In this document: positions 9,134 through 17,740 of the stretch, piece after piece
Numbering within the stretch: the stretch's first letter is position 1
Layout: every line of letters begins with the position of its first letter
Assembly (NCBI RefSeq): GCF_964187635.1
Contig: NZ_CAXLMO010000043.1
Coordinates: forward strand, 1 to 58,455
Origin: Seribacter sulfatis
GTDB lineage: Bacteria; Verrucomicrobiota; Verrucomicrobiia; Opitutales; Seribacteraceae
Direction: 5' to 3'
DNA length: 58,455 nucleotides
Notes under the pieces: generated by a model
The model's database searches: none
What the model was told of the DNA's origin: nothing
The model's input: the letters and a program-made list of their open reading frames with translations, nothing else
Made by a program: the position numbers and the translations under genes

Positions 9134-10009
9134 ATGAGCGTTTTAGTAAACAAAGATACCCGACTGGTTGTGCAAGGCATTACTGGAAGTGCAGGAAGTT
9201 TTCATACCACCCAATGTATTGAATATGGCACCAATGTTGTCGCGGGGGTTACCCCAGGCAAGGGCGGGCAAAAATTTCAAGATTCTGTACCGGTATTTGA
9301 TACGGTAAAGGATGCAGTGGAGAAAGAAGGAGCCAATGTGGCTGCGATTTATGTCCCTCCTCCCTTTGCCGCAGATTCAATTTTGGAAGCAATTGACGCG
9401 GAGATTCCCTTAGTGATTGCCATAACCGAAGGCATACCAGTGCGAGATATGTCAGAAGTAAAAGCCCGTCTCGCTACTTCTAATACACGTTTAATCGGTC
9501 CGAACTGTCCGGGCATTATTACTCCAGGTGAGTGTAAGATTGGTATCATGCCAGGTTACATCCATAAGCCAGGAAAAGTGGGGATTGTTTCCCGTTCGGG
9601 TACCTTGACTTACGAAGCGGTTTGGCAAATTACTCAGGCTGGTCATGGCCAATCCACCTGTATTGGAATCGGTGGAGATCCGATCAACGGAACTAGTCAC
9701 TTGGATGCGGTTAAGCTTTTCCACGAAGATCCAGATACCGATGCCATTATCTTAATTGGAGAGATTGGTGGTACTGCCGAGGAAGAAGCGGCTGCCTTTA
9801 TCAAAGAACATGTAGATAAACCATGTGCCGCCTTCATCGCGGGTCGTACGGCACCTCCGGGTCGTCGTATGGGGCATGCCGGAGCAATTGTTTCAGGTGG
9901 AAAAGGAACAGCCGAAGCGAAAGTCGAAGCGATGCTCGATGCTGGAATCTCGGTCGCCGAGACTCCTTCTCATATCGCCGAAGCCCTCTTCAAAATTTAT
10001 AATCCTTAA
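9134..10009 (+). CDS. sucD: Succinyl-CoA ligase alpha subunit
   Basis: Partner of SucC. It binds CoA through its N-terminal Rossmann domain (VQGITGSAGSFHT) and carries the phosphohistidine: H248 within GHAGAIVSGGKGTA. GPNCPGIITP and SRSGTLTYE are the usual family signatures. The 291-residue length is normal. The stop codon lies in a hairpin shared with the convergent rsmG gene (see 9998-10021). Confidence 0.98.
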   Translation: MSVLVNKDTRLVVQGITGSAGSFHTTQCIEYGTNVVAGVTPGKGGQKFQDSVPVFDTVKDAVEKEGANVAAIYVPPPFAADSILEAIDAEIPLVIAITEGIPVRDMSEVKARLATSNTRLIGPNCPGIITPGECKIGIMPGYIHKPGKVGIVSRSGTLTYEAVWQITQAGHGQSTCIGIGGDPINGTSHLDAVKLFHEDPDTDAIILIGEIGGTAEEEAAAFIKEHVDKPCAAFIAGRTAPPGRRMGHAGAIVSGGKGTAEAKVEAMLDAGISVAETPSHIAEALFKIYNP

Positions 10010-10021
10010 TGTAGGATTATA
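9998..10021. terminator. Hairpin covering both convergent stop codons
   Basis: The inverted repeat TATAATCCT / AGGATTATA (9 bp, 6-base loop TAATGT) contains the sucD stop (10007-10009) and the rsmG stop (10017-10019, reverse strand). A short T-run follows on the plus strand (ATTTT) and on the minus strand (AAATTTT). It probably works as a compact bidirectional terminator; the stem is AU-rich, so strength is uncertain. Confidence 0.45.
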
Positions 10022-10667
10022 TTTTAAAGTGGATTAAGTATTTCTCCCCGAGCCCGGCTTGGGGAAGGGATTCGTCCAAGTTCCATACCTTGGCCGGATG
10101 GAGTCCTGAGCTTTTTAATTCTTCTGTATAGTCGCCTCCTTTTAGATAAAGGATTCCATTGGCGGGAGAATTTCTAGCCCCTTTTCGAATTTTATTACTC
10201 ACCCAACCGAAGAATGTGGGTAGTGCGGTAACCGCACGTCCGATGATAAAGTCATAGGTTTTCTTTTTGGGTAATTCCTCGACTCGACCCCGGCGAATTT
10301 CCACATTTTTTAAATCGAGACGTTGTACCATGTCTTCCACTACCATAACCTTCTTCCCGATTGAATCAAGTAGCGTGAAGCGTGCCTGAGGATAGCATAT
10401 GGCAAGTGGAATTCCCGGTAGTCCACCTCCCGTCCCCACATCTAGGATTTGGGCTTTGGGCATGAGGCGTAAGATATTGGTAATAGTTAGGCAATGGGCA
10501 AGATGCTTGGTTTCCAATCGGTCCATATCTTTGCGGGAGACCAAATTAATTTTTTCATTCCATTCCCTTAGTAATGCAGTGTACTCTTTAAGTTGTTGCC
10601 AAATTTCAGGAGATAATTCTGGAAACCATTGTTCGAGTAAGTTCCATGAATTTTCTGATTCGCTCAT
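10017..10667 (-). CDS. rsmG: 16S rRNA (guanine527-N7)-methyltransferase RsmG
   Basis: SAM-dependent methylation of G527 in 16S rRNA. The class I methyltransferase fold shows the SAM-binding motif DVGTGGGLPGIPLA (near residues 75-89) preceded by the NLVSRKDMDR helix typical of GidB/RsmG. The 216-residue length is standard. It is the last gene of the minus-strand operon that begins with the HU gene, 19 bases downstream of kdsA. It is not linked to parAB or mnmG as in many other bacteria. Confidence 0.95.
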   Translation of the reverse strand: MSESENSWNLLEQWFPELSPEIWQQLKEYTALLREWNEKINLVSRKDMDRLETKHLAHCLTITNILRLMPKAQILDVGTGGGLPGIPLAICYPQARFTLLDSIGKKVMVVEDMVQRLDLKNVEIRRGRVEELPKKKTYDFIIGRAVTALPTFFGWVSNKIRKGARNSPANGILYLKGGDYTEELKSSGLHPAKVWNLDESLPQAGLGEKYLIHFKI

Positions 10668-10686
10668 TGTAAAAGGATAAGAACGA

Positions 10687-11535
10687 TTATTTCACATCCA
10701 AAGGCTGAAAGCCTTTCACGAGATCATCCATTGCCTTGGCTTGTTTTAGAAAAGCTTCCAGCTGATCCAAGGGCAGGGCACAGGGCCCGTCACATTTTGC
10801 CTCTGTCGGATTGGGGTGAGATTCGAGAAAAAGGCCCCCAATTCCCTGGCTCATTCCGGCGAGCATAAGTTCAGATACAGCCTGTCTTCGACCGCCTGCG
10901 GAATCACTTCTTCCCCCAGGTATCTGGAGTGAATGAGTCACATCAAAAACAACCGGGCATCCCGTTGTTTTCATAATTCCGAAGTTGAGCGGGTCAACGA
11001 CTAGATTGTTGTATCCAAACGAGGAACCTCGTTCACAAAGAAGGATCTCTTCATTTCCGGCTTCTTTAAATTTGTTGATTATATGCCCCATTTCATGGGC
11101 GGCTAGAAATTGAGCTTTTTTTACATTGATTGGTTTGCCGGTTTCAGCAAGTGCAACCACGAGGTCAGTTTGTCGGCACAGGAAGGCGGGGAGCTGGAGA
11201 ATATCAATTACTTCGGCACCTGGCTTTGCCTGAGCGGGTTCGTGAATATCCGAAATAATGGGAACTTGATGTACCTCTTTAATTTCGGCCAGTATTTCGA
11301 GTCCTTTCTTAAGTCCAGGTCCACGAAATGAATTAATGGATGATCGATTTGCTTTATCAAAGGATGCCTTGAATATGTAAGGAATTCCCAATTTACTGGT
11401 AATTTCTTTGTAGGTGGCGGCTACTTCCAAGGCAAGTTCGCGAGATTCCAGTACATTCATGCCCCCTAACAGAGTAAATGGCCGAAGGTTTGAAACTGTT
11501 AGGTTTCCAACCTGGATTTCCTTTTGATTATTCAT
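10687..11535 (-). CDS. kdsA: 3-deoxy-8-phosphooctulonate synthase
   Basis: Condenses arabinose-5-phosphate with PEP to make Kdo-8-phosphate for the LPS inner core. Diagnostic segments are GGMNVLESRELA near the N terminus, KASFDKANRSS, and SHPNPTEAKCDGP near the C terminus. The Asn in GGMNVLES places it with metal-independent enzymes such as that of E. coli (metal-dependent forms have Cys there). The frame is open for 31 further codons upstream, but those lie inside queF; the ATG at 11535 gives the normal 282 residues and overlaps the queF TGA by four bases. Confidence 0.95.
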   Translation of the reverse strand: MNNQKEIQVGNLTVSNLRPFTLLGGMNVLESRELALEVAATYKEITSKLGIPYIFKASFDKANRSSINSFRGPGLKKGLEILAEIKEVHQVPIISDIHEPAQAKPGAEVIDILQLPAFLCRQTDLVVALAETGKPINVKKAQFLAAHEMGHIINKFKEAGNEEILLCERGSSFGYNNLVVDPLNFGIMKTTGCPVVFDVTHSLQIPGGRSDSAGGRRQAVSELMLAGMSQGIGGLFLESHPNPTEAKCDGPCALPLDQLEAFLKQAKAMDDLVKGFQPLDVK

Positions 11536-11954
11536 GCAAATGTAATACTGGGTGGATTTCCATGCTCGGCGGAAACGACAATTCCAATACCACCACGGGC
11601 ATTGAAATCGACTTCGACCCGGCACCATCTTGGTTGGAGCGCGTCGACGAGGTCATCCAGTAATCGATTGGCAAAATGTTCGTGAAAAGTACCCTCATCA
11701 CGAAATGTCCAGAGATAAAGCTTGAGGGATTTTGATTCTACAATTTTTTGATCTGGTACATAGCGGATAAATATCTCTGCAAAGTCCGGTTGCCCGGTTT
11801 TGGGACATAAGCAGGTGAATTCATCGGTTTTCAATTCGACCAAATAGTCTCGTTCTGTATTTCTGTTAGGAAAAGTTTCCAGGGTCCGATTAGGATGGGT
11901 TCCCCCTTCTCCCAGCTTGGTAAGGTTGGTATGCTCAGAATTTGTTTCGTTCAT
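11532..11954 (-). CDS. queF: 7-cyano-7-deazaguanine (preQ0) reductase, short form
   Basis: NADPH-dependent reduction of preQ0 to preQ1 in queuosine biosynthesis. The unimodular form (140 aa) carries the catalytic Cys50 and Asp57 in LCPKTGQPDF and the family signature ESKSLKLYLW followed by the FHE motif. It sits between aat (47 bases upstream) and kdsA (4-base overlap). The downstream tRNA step is encoded by tgt at 37 kb; no queC, queD or queE is in the window. Confidence 0.95.
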   Translation of the reverse strand: MNETNSEHTNLTKLGEGGTHPNRTLETFPNRNTERDYLVELKTDEFTCLCPKTGQPDFAEIFIRYVPDQKIVESKSLKLYLWTFRDEGTFHEHFANRLLDDLVDALQPRWCRVEVDFNARGGIGIVVSAEHGNPPSITFA

Positions 11955-12001
11955 AAAGTTTTATTTTTTCATGAGTTTGAAAAATGGGCAATTCTGAAAG
12001 G

Positions 12002-12703
12002 TTATTGAATTGCCTGCCAATTCAAATCTTTTGGTTTTCCTGCCAGGCTCTCTTGGAGTTTTTCGAGGAAAATGGTACGATCAACTTCAACTGCTCCAAG
12101 CTTTTCTAGATGGGGAGTGTGTACTTGGCAGTCTATGAAGTGGAAGTTATATTTTAACGCGATTGATACTAATTTCGCGAGACAAGCCTTGGAGGCTTCT
12201 GGCATATGAAAAAACATCGATTCTCCAAAAAAGGATTGGCCTAAAAAGAGTCCATATAACCCACCCACTAATTTGTTTTCATGGTAGGCTTCAATTGAAT
12301 GAGCAATACCGAGTTGGTTTAGTGTACAATAGTCCTCAATCATATCATCTTCAATCCAAGTGCTTTCCTGGTCAGGCCTCTTGGATTGGGCACATTCTTT
12401 CATCGTTTGACGAAAGTTTTGATTGATACGAATGGAAAAACGGTTGTCCTTCACTGCTTTTTTTAATGAACGGGAAAGTTTAAATTCAGAGGGGTAAAGA
12501 AGGAAGCGAGGATCGGGCGAAAACCAATGCCAAAGCGGATAATCTCCTGTTTTAAGCCACGGAAAAATACCCTTTTGATAAGCAAGAATTAATCGTTCAG
12601 TACCCAAAGTCTCGCTTATGGCAACGAGACCATCCGGATCAGTTGCAAGCGGATCTGGAAACCAAGGGGCGTCTCGGTCGTCGAGAAAGTAAACCTTGGT
12701 CAC
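12002..12703 (-). CDS. aat: Leucyl/phenylalanyl-tRNA--protein transferase
   Basis: Adds Leu or Phe from aminoacyl-tRNA to proteins with N-terminal Arg or Lys, marking them for ClpAP/ClpS degradation. The signature WFSPDPRFLLYPSEF and the AHSIEAY...LVGGLYG...FGESMF segment are characteristic. The 233-residue length is normal. Its start lies 3 bases after the metallophosphoesterase stop, indicating the same transcript. Confidence 0.96.
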   Translation of the reverse strand: MTKVYFLDDRDAPWFPDPLATDPDGLVAISETLGTERLILAYQKGIFPWLKTGDYPLWHWFSPDPRFLLYPSEFKLSRSLKKAVKDNRFSIRINQNFRQTMKECAQSKRPDQESTWIEDDMIEDYCTLNQLGIAHSIEAYHENKLVGGLYGLFLGQSFFGESMFFHMPEASKACLAKLVSIALKYNFHFIDCQVHTPHLEKLGAVEVDRTIFLEKLQESLAGKPKDLNWQAIQ

Positions 12704-12706
12704 AAT

Positions 12707-13636
12707 TTAGCGTGAGGATAATTCCAGGATACTAACTTCGGGTCGGCAATTCAATCGAACTCCCCATAGATTTCCCACTCCTCGAGTGATGTGAATTTGC
12801 CTTTTTTTCCAGGAATGTAATCCCTCGACTAAAGAGTGATCTTGAACAGGCGCAAACGGTGTCCAATCGAGGAAGGGAATCTTTAGTTGACCACCATGGG
12901 TATGGCCGCAAAGCATGAGATCCCACTTATAATTTATTAATAATTCTTTGGCATCTGGATTATGGCAGAGAACCAATGATGTTCCAGAATTACTCCGGGA
13001 GGACACCTTGGTAAGACATTGTTCTGGACGGCAAGTTTTTGACCATAAGTCCCCCACGCCTGCAATTGTGAGGGATTGGCCTTTGAGGTAAATTGATTCT
13101 TTTTGATTATGCAGAAGTTTAATCCCTGCACGGGCGAGCATAGATTCGACTTTTTGAGTGCTCTTGAAACCACCATGAGCACCTGCCCATTCACCACCAT
13201 CATGATTACCTAATGAGGCGAAAGTCGGAACAATATGTGCATACTTTGCCAATAGTCTGCCGAATTCTTCAAGTTCATGGTTACTTTTTTGTTCAGTGAT
13301 AAAATCTCCAGTAATGACACATACATCTGGGCTTTGCGAAAAGCCTTCCCGAAAAGCAAAGTCAATATCCTCTAAATTTACGCTGTTTGAAAAATGTAAA
13401 TCAGAAAGATGCAGGAGTTTTATGGGAACTTTATTTCTAAGCTTGGTAAGAATTACCTTCTTCTTTGTAATTTCCAACCAATTTGCTTCAAAGCGAAGAT
13501 AAAAGAACGAGGCGAGTAATGTACCTAGTCCAAGGACTATTTTCCTTAAAAAATCGCGTCTGCTTCTGTTCGATTTGCTCTTCCTTTTTTTGAGTTGTTC
13601 TTGTTGGAAATCTGGAACTTCTCTTTGCATAATCAA
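12707..13636 (-). CDS. Tat-type, membrane-anchored metallophosphoesterase (YaeI/YkuE/LpxG-like)
   Basis: A calcineurin-like phosphoesterase with all metal motifs: LLHLSDLHFS (D-x-H), ITGDF (GD), SLGNHDG (GNH-D), LVLCHNPD and CGHTHGG. The N terminus has a twin-arginine motif, SRRDFLRK (residues 25-32), followed by one hydrophobic helix, so the enzyme is probably exported folded or anchored outside/at the membrane. B. subtilis YkuE is a known Tat-exported relative; in Chlamydia, a PVC relative, the YaeI-like protein is LpxG, the UDP-2,3-diacylglucosamine hydrolase of lipid A synthesis. Co-transcription with kdsA makes a lipid A role worth considering, but a Tat export signal would argue for a non-cytoplasmic substrate. 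Confidence 0.85.
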   Translation of the reverse strand: MIMQREVPDFQQEQLKKRKSKSNRSRRDFLRKIVLGLGTLLASFFYLRFEANWLEITKKKVILTKLRNKVPIKLLHLSDLHFSNSVNLEDIDFAFREGFSQSPDVCVITGDFITEQKSNHELEEFGRLLAKYAHIVPTFASLGNHDGGEWAGAHGGFKSTQKVESMLARAGIKLLHNQKESIYLKGQSLTIAGVGDLWSKTCRPEQCLTKVSSRSNSGTSLVLCHNPDAKELLINYKWDLMLCGHTHGGQLKIPFLDWTPFAPVQDHSLVEGLHSWKKRQIHITRGVGNLWGVRLNCRPEVSILELSSR

Positions 13637-13645
13637 TTGTTTAGA

Positions 13646-14962
13646 CTATTCGATCCCGCCTGCTTCATCCAGGTTTTCCAATTGTTCGATCAGGTTTTTC
13701 AGAGAAACTGTTTTTTCTTTACCACTTCGGAAATCTTTAATTTTGATCTCGTTTTTTATCCTTTCATCTTCGCCTAGAATTAAACCATATCGAGCACCGC
13801 TTTTTCCCGCTTCTTTAAATTGTTTCCCAAAGGCAGCATTTTTAAGAGAGTAAGCCACGGAAAATCCCGCTTTTCTGCATCGGGCAATAATGGGAAGGGA
13901 ACTCTTTCTTTCTTCGTGATCTCCAATTAAAAATAGATCCGGGGCGAGAATATAGGTGGGAAGTAGGCCTTTTGATTGCAGGCAATCACTCAGGGTCATA
14001 TCGCCAATCGCAAATCCACTTGCGGGCATATCTACATTGCCTGAAAGCTTTTTAATTAAATGATCATAGCGACCTCCCCCCGCGAGTGCACGACCTTGCC
14101 CGCTCGCTTCAAAGGCTTCATAAACAAATCCAGTATAATAGGCCAAACCACGGACAATCGAAAGGTCAATTTTTATGTAATCATCTGCACCATGTCCTTC
14201 TAAATATTCGAGGAGAGTAAACCATTGAGATGCTCTTTCTTTGCCCTCATCTCCACATTCATTTAATCGATTTTGTAATGCATCAAGCGAATCGATTTTT
14301 TTGATGGAGTCAATCTCAGCAAGGATTTCTTCTCCGCGTCCAGGGAGGGCATTTTCCAACGACTCTTTATTCTGTTCCGGTTTTCTTCTCTCACTTTTAT
14401 CAATTGCATCCAGTACTGATGGTCTTTGCTCTTCTGTAACGCCGAGAGCATTTAAGAATAATACCCATGTAGTTCGGTCACTTAAGCGAATTCTAAAATC
14501 TCTTACACTCAATCCTAGGGTTTCGAATATTGCGACAAGCAGAGCGATTAATTCTGCATCTGCTCCGAGATTGGATTCTCCTAATAAATCAGCATTAAAT
14601 TGATAAAATGATCGCCCCCGTCCTTTTTGTGGCCGTTCATATCGGAAGTGTTCCCCCACATTGAACCACTTAATGGGCTTGGGTAATGCATTTGCCCTTG
14701 AGGCAACCATGCGAGCTAATGTCGGGGTAAGTTCTGGCCTTAGTGCGACGCGTCGGTTGCCTTTATCTTCGAAGTGAAAAAGCTGACCTACAATTTCTTC
14801 ACCAGATTTTTCTACATATAAATCTAGAGGCTCGAGTATGGGGGCATCGTACTCAGAGAAGTTAAAGGCATGAGCCACAGTTCGAAAAACGCGAAAAAGG
14901 TGGTTCCGTCGAGCACAGTCTTCGGGAGGGAAGTCCCGAAAACCGGGTAAAGTTTCAAACAT
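13646..14962 (-). CDS. hisS: Histidine--tRNA ligase
   Basis: Class II aminoacyl-tRNA synthetase. Visible are motif 2 (HFRYERPQKGRGRSFYQ), the histidine-binding RGLAYYTGFVYEAF, motif 3 (LAGGGRYDHLI) and a C-terminal anticodon-binding domain (from about residue 345) that distinguishes it from the HisZ paralogue. The length is 438 residues. It lies 16 bases downstream of the HU-like gene and 9 bases upstream of the metallophosphoesterase. Confidence 0.95.
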   Translation of the reverse strand: MFETLPGFRDFPPEDCARRNHLFRVFRTVAHAFNFSEYDAPILEPLDLYVEKSGEEIVGQLFHFEDKGNRRVALRPELTPTLARMVASRANALPKPIKWFNVGEHFRYERPQKGRGRSFYQFNADLLGESNLGADAELIALLVAIFETLGLSVRDFRIRLSDRTTWVLFLNALGVTEEQRPSVLDAIDKSERRKPEQNKESLENALPGRGEEILAEIDSIKKIDSLDALQNRLNECGDEGKERASQWFTLLEYLEGHGADDYIKIDLSIVRGLAYYTGFVYEAFEASGQGRALAGGGRYDHLIKKLSGNVDMPASGFAIGDMTLSDCLQSKGLLPTYILAPDLFLIGDHEERKSSLPIIARCRKAGFSVAYSLKNAAFGKQFKEAGKSGARYGLILGEDERIKNEIKIKDFRSGKEKTVSLKNLIEQLENLDEAGGIE

Positions 14963-14978
14963 TTTGAGGGGAGTAAAA

Positions 14979-15299
14979 TTAGGAAGAAGGATCGAGCTTA
15001 TCTAGGTTAAGTTTATCTAGTCCTTCTTTCATCTCTTTACCTGCTTTAAATTTAACGACTGCTCGGCGCGGTATCATTACATCAGTTTCAGGTTTATTGG
15101 GGTTTCTTCCTACCCGTGACTTTCTTACCTGAAGTTCAAACACGCCAAACTTACGCAATTCAATATTTTGACCATTTGCGAGGGCTTGTTGCATGATATC
15201 AAGAGTATTTTGTACTATACTTCGAACATCATCGTGGTTGTAATTAGAATTCTCGTAAATTTTCTGTACGATGTGCCGTTTCGTTAAATTATTGGACAT
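14979..15299 (-). CDS. HU/IHF-family DNA-binding protein
   Basis: Small nucleoid protein (106 aa) of the HU/IHF fold. The N-terminal helices (LTKRHIVQKIYENSN) are followed by the IELRKFGVFELQ strand, the DNA-intercalating arm with VGRNPNKPETDVMIP and a final KFKAGKEMKEGL helix. IHF-type and HU-type cannot be separated reliably by eye. First gene of the minus-strand operon that continues through hisS to rsmG; its promoter should lie in the 100 bases shared with the divergent clpX-like gene. Confidence 0.92.
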   Translation of the reverse strand: MSNNLTKRHIVQKIYENSNYNHDDVRSIVQNTLDIMQQALANGQNIELRKFGVFELQVRKSRVGRNPNKPETDVMIPRRAVVKFKAGKEMKEGLDKLNLDKLDPSS

Positions 15300-15399
15300 G
15301 GTAGGGTGTTTCGGTTTGAAAGAGTTTCAATATAGGGTTAGATTGTTTCCTTCATAGATTCCTGTTACTCAATGACCTGTCAAACCCATTTTAAAAAAA

Positions 15400-17022
15400 A
15401 TGACTAAGAAAGATGATGATAATCCTTTAGAGGAAATCCAAAAACAACTTCACGATTTACTAAATAATAAAAATGTTCAGGTTGCATTTGCCCCTTTTAT
15501 GGAATCGATGAAGGCAAAAGACGGGGGAGAAAAAGTGGAAAATGAAGTCAAGGAGAGTAAGCCTCCTCCGCCGGAAGATGCGACTCGTGATGAGAGGTTA
15601 GACACCATTCGTTCCTTTGATCGTAGACCAAAGGAAATTCGTGATTATTTGGATCGTTTTGTAATCAAGCAGGAGCAGGCCAAGCGCGTGTTATCGGTTG
15701 CCGTTTGCGATCATTACAATCATGTCCGCCGTTGCTTAGAAAATGAGAAACTGGCCAAAAATGAATATGTGAAGCCTAATGTTCTCCTTCTTGGTCCAAC
15801 TGGGGTAGGCAAGACCTTTCTGATGCGTAATGTTGCGAAATTAATTGGCGTGCCTTTTATTAAGGCAGATGCGACAAAATTCTCGGAGACTGGATATGTT
15901 GGATATGATGTGGAAGATATTGTGCGGGACTTGGTAAAATCTGCTGATGGTGATGTTGAACTTGCAGAATTTGGAATCGTGTATGTGGATGAGATCGATA
16001 AAATAGCCTCGGAGTCTTCAAAGACGGGCAAAGATGTTTCCGGTCGGGGGGTTCAAATCAATCTGCTTAAATTAATGGAGGAGACTGAAGTGAATCTGCA
16101 TGCCCCTCAGGATATGATGGGGCAGATGAAATCCTTTATGGATATGCAGAAAGGAAATAAGCCTAAAAAGAGTACGGTAAGCACAAGAAATATATTGTTT
16201 ATTGTAAGTGGTGCATTTGATCAACTGGGTGAAAACATTCGTAAACGACTCGACTTAAACCGAATTGGTTTTGGCTCGGCAGAAGAAAATATTTCATCGA
16301 GTGAATCGGCAAATCGCTTTTTATCTCAGGCGGAGACGCGCGATTTTATAGACTATGGTTTTGAGCCCGAATTTATTGGTCGATTACCAGTTCGTGTTTC
16401 CTGTGAAGAATTGAACAAGGACGACCTTGCTCAAATTCTTAGTTCGTCTGAAGGAAATGTATTGGAACAATACAAAAATGATTTTTCTGGTTACGACATC
16501 AGTATTGAGATTGGCGAGGATGCGATCGAAAAAATCGCCGAAAAAGCAGCTGAAGAAAAAACGGGTGCCCGTGGATTAGTAACTATTTTAGAAAAAACCT
16601 TCCGAGATTTTAAATTTGAACTTCCCTCCACTGCAATACGAGATTTTTCAGTCTCTGCTAACACCGTTGAAAATCCAGGAGAAGAACTTGAAATTTTACT
16701 TGAAGAAAGGAGGGATGAATTGGATGATTCCTTACTTGAAGATGTAGATCGTTATGCGGAACAATTTAGAAAAGAATGTGGCTATATTCTCAAGTTTCGC
16801 AAGGTTGCGAAGACAGCGATTGTAAAGGAATCAATCGCTGAGGGGCGATCTGTGCGTGCGATTTGTGAAAGAAAATTTTCTGATTTCATTCATGGTTTGG
16901 GCATCATTAACCAAAGAACAGGTAAAAAGGAATTTGTAATTGATAAGAAAGTAGTGGACGACCCGGATAAGGAATTATCTCAATGGGTAGTCGAGAGCTT
17001 TGGTAAAAGCAAGGATTCGTAA
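15400..17022 (+). CDS. ClpX-like AAA+ unfoldase without zinc domain, extended C terminus
   Basis: ATP-driven protein unfoldase of the ClpX/HslU class. Walker A GPTGVGKT is at 132-139, the ClpX-specific KADATKFSETGYVGYDVE follows, Walker B is IVYVDEID (Asp197/Glu198), and sensor 2 is TGARGL (Arg391). The IGF tripeptide that docks ClpX on ClpP is kept at 289-291, which favours a ClpP partner over HslV. The N-terminal C4 zinc domain of ClpX is absent; the first 60 residues are acidic and low-complexity instead. About 100 residues after the small AAA domain (from about 440) match nothing I recognise. There are 3 bases to ubiE. Probably a lineage-specific ClpX paralogue. Confidence 0.88.
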   Translation: MTKKDDDNPLEEIQKQLHDLLNNKNVQVAFAPFMESMKAKDGGEKVENEVKESKPPPPEDATRDERLDTIRSFDRRPKEIRDYLDRFVIKQEQAKRVLSVAVCDHYNHVRRCLENEKLAKNEYVKPNVLLLGPTGVGKTFLMRNVAKLIGVPFIKADATKFSETGYVGYDVEDIVRDLVKSADGDVELAEFGIVYVDEIDKIASESSKTGKDVSGRGVQINLLKLMEETEVNLHAPQDMMGQMKSFMDMQKGNKPKKSTVSTRNILFIVSGAFDQLGENIRKRLDLNRIGFGSAEENISSSESANRFLSQAETRDFIDYGFEPEFIGRLPVRVSCEELNKDDLAQILSSSEGNVLEQYKNDFSGYDISIEIGEDAIEKIAEKAAEEKTGARGLVTILEKTFRDFKFELPSTAIRDFSVSANTVENPGEELEILLEERRDELDDSLLEDVDRYAEQFRKECGYILKFRKVAKTAIVKESIAEGRSVRAICERKFSDFIHGLGIINQRTGKKEFVIDKKVVDDPDKELSQWVVESFGKSKDS

Positions 17023-17025
17023 GGC

Positions 17026-17733
17026 GTGAGTAATCCTGATCCTGATGCGGTTCGAGAAACTTTTACCCGCGTTGCTGATCGATATGATATTGCGAATCAT
17101 TTACTTTCTGGTGGGATTGATTTTTATTGGCGTAAAAAACTAGTCAATTTAGCAAGGCGGGCACCTTGTTCAAGAATCCTTGATTTGGCAACAGGCAGTG
17201 GAGATGTTGCCTTTGCCTTACAGGACGGCCTTGCTTCAACTGTTGAAATTATCGGGCTCGATTTTTGTGAACCTATGCTTAAACAAGCTCGTAAGAAACG
17301 AGGCCGACTTGGATTAGATTCTCAACAGTATCAGTTTATAGAAGGAGACTGCCTGGATCTTCCATTTGAAGATTCAAGCTTTGATTTGGTAACGATTTCT
17401 TTTGGCCTTCGAAACTTGGCAGATCGTAAAAAAGGATTGGCCGAGATTTATCGTGTTCTTAAACCAAATGGGCGTTTGATTGTATTGGAGTTTACTCAAC
17501 CTTATTGGTGGTTTCGGCCCTTTTATTATTTTTATCTCCGCCTACTCTTACCTTGGTTTGCTCGAATAGTTACCGGTGATCGTGATGCCTATCTTTATTT
17601 GGGCACCAGTATTTCCAATTTTCCAAACCGTGCCGAATTGGGTGGGGAACTGGAAGAAGTGGGCTTTGAGAATGTGAATATTGAAGCACTTACTTTCTCG
17701 ATTGTTGCCTTACATGTAGGTACAAAGAATTAA
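17026..17733 (+). CDS. ubiE: Demethylmenaquinone/ubiquinone C-methyltransferase
   Basis: SAM-dependent C-methylation of the quinone ring (UbiE/MenG/Coq5 family). Family motifs are FTRVADRYDIANHLLSGG near the N terminus, DLATGSGDVAF for SAM binding and FGLRNLADRKKGLAEI. In this lineage the substrate is likely demethylmenaquinone. It starts with GTG three bases after the clpX-like stop; no other start is available before the conserved region. At 235 residues it is full length. No other quinone genes are in the window. Confidence 0.93.
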   Translation: MSNPDPDAVRETFTRVADRYDIANHLLSGGIDFYWRKKLVNLARRAPCSRILDLATGSGDVAFALQDGLASTVEIIGLDFCEPMLKQARKKRGRLGLDSQQYQFIEGDCLDLPFEDSSFDLVTISFGLRNLADRKKGLAEIYRVLKPNGRLIVLEFTQPYWWFRPFYYFYLRLLLPWFARIVTGDRDAYLYLGTSISNFPNRAELGGELEEVGFENVNIEALTFSIVALHVGTKN

Positions 17734-17740
17734 TTTCTTA

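Noticed and set aside
12163..12426. 87-codon plus-strand frame inside aat
   Set aside because: Antisense to conserved aat sequence; no independent evidence.
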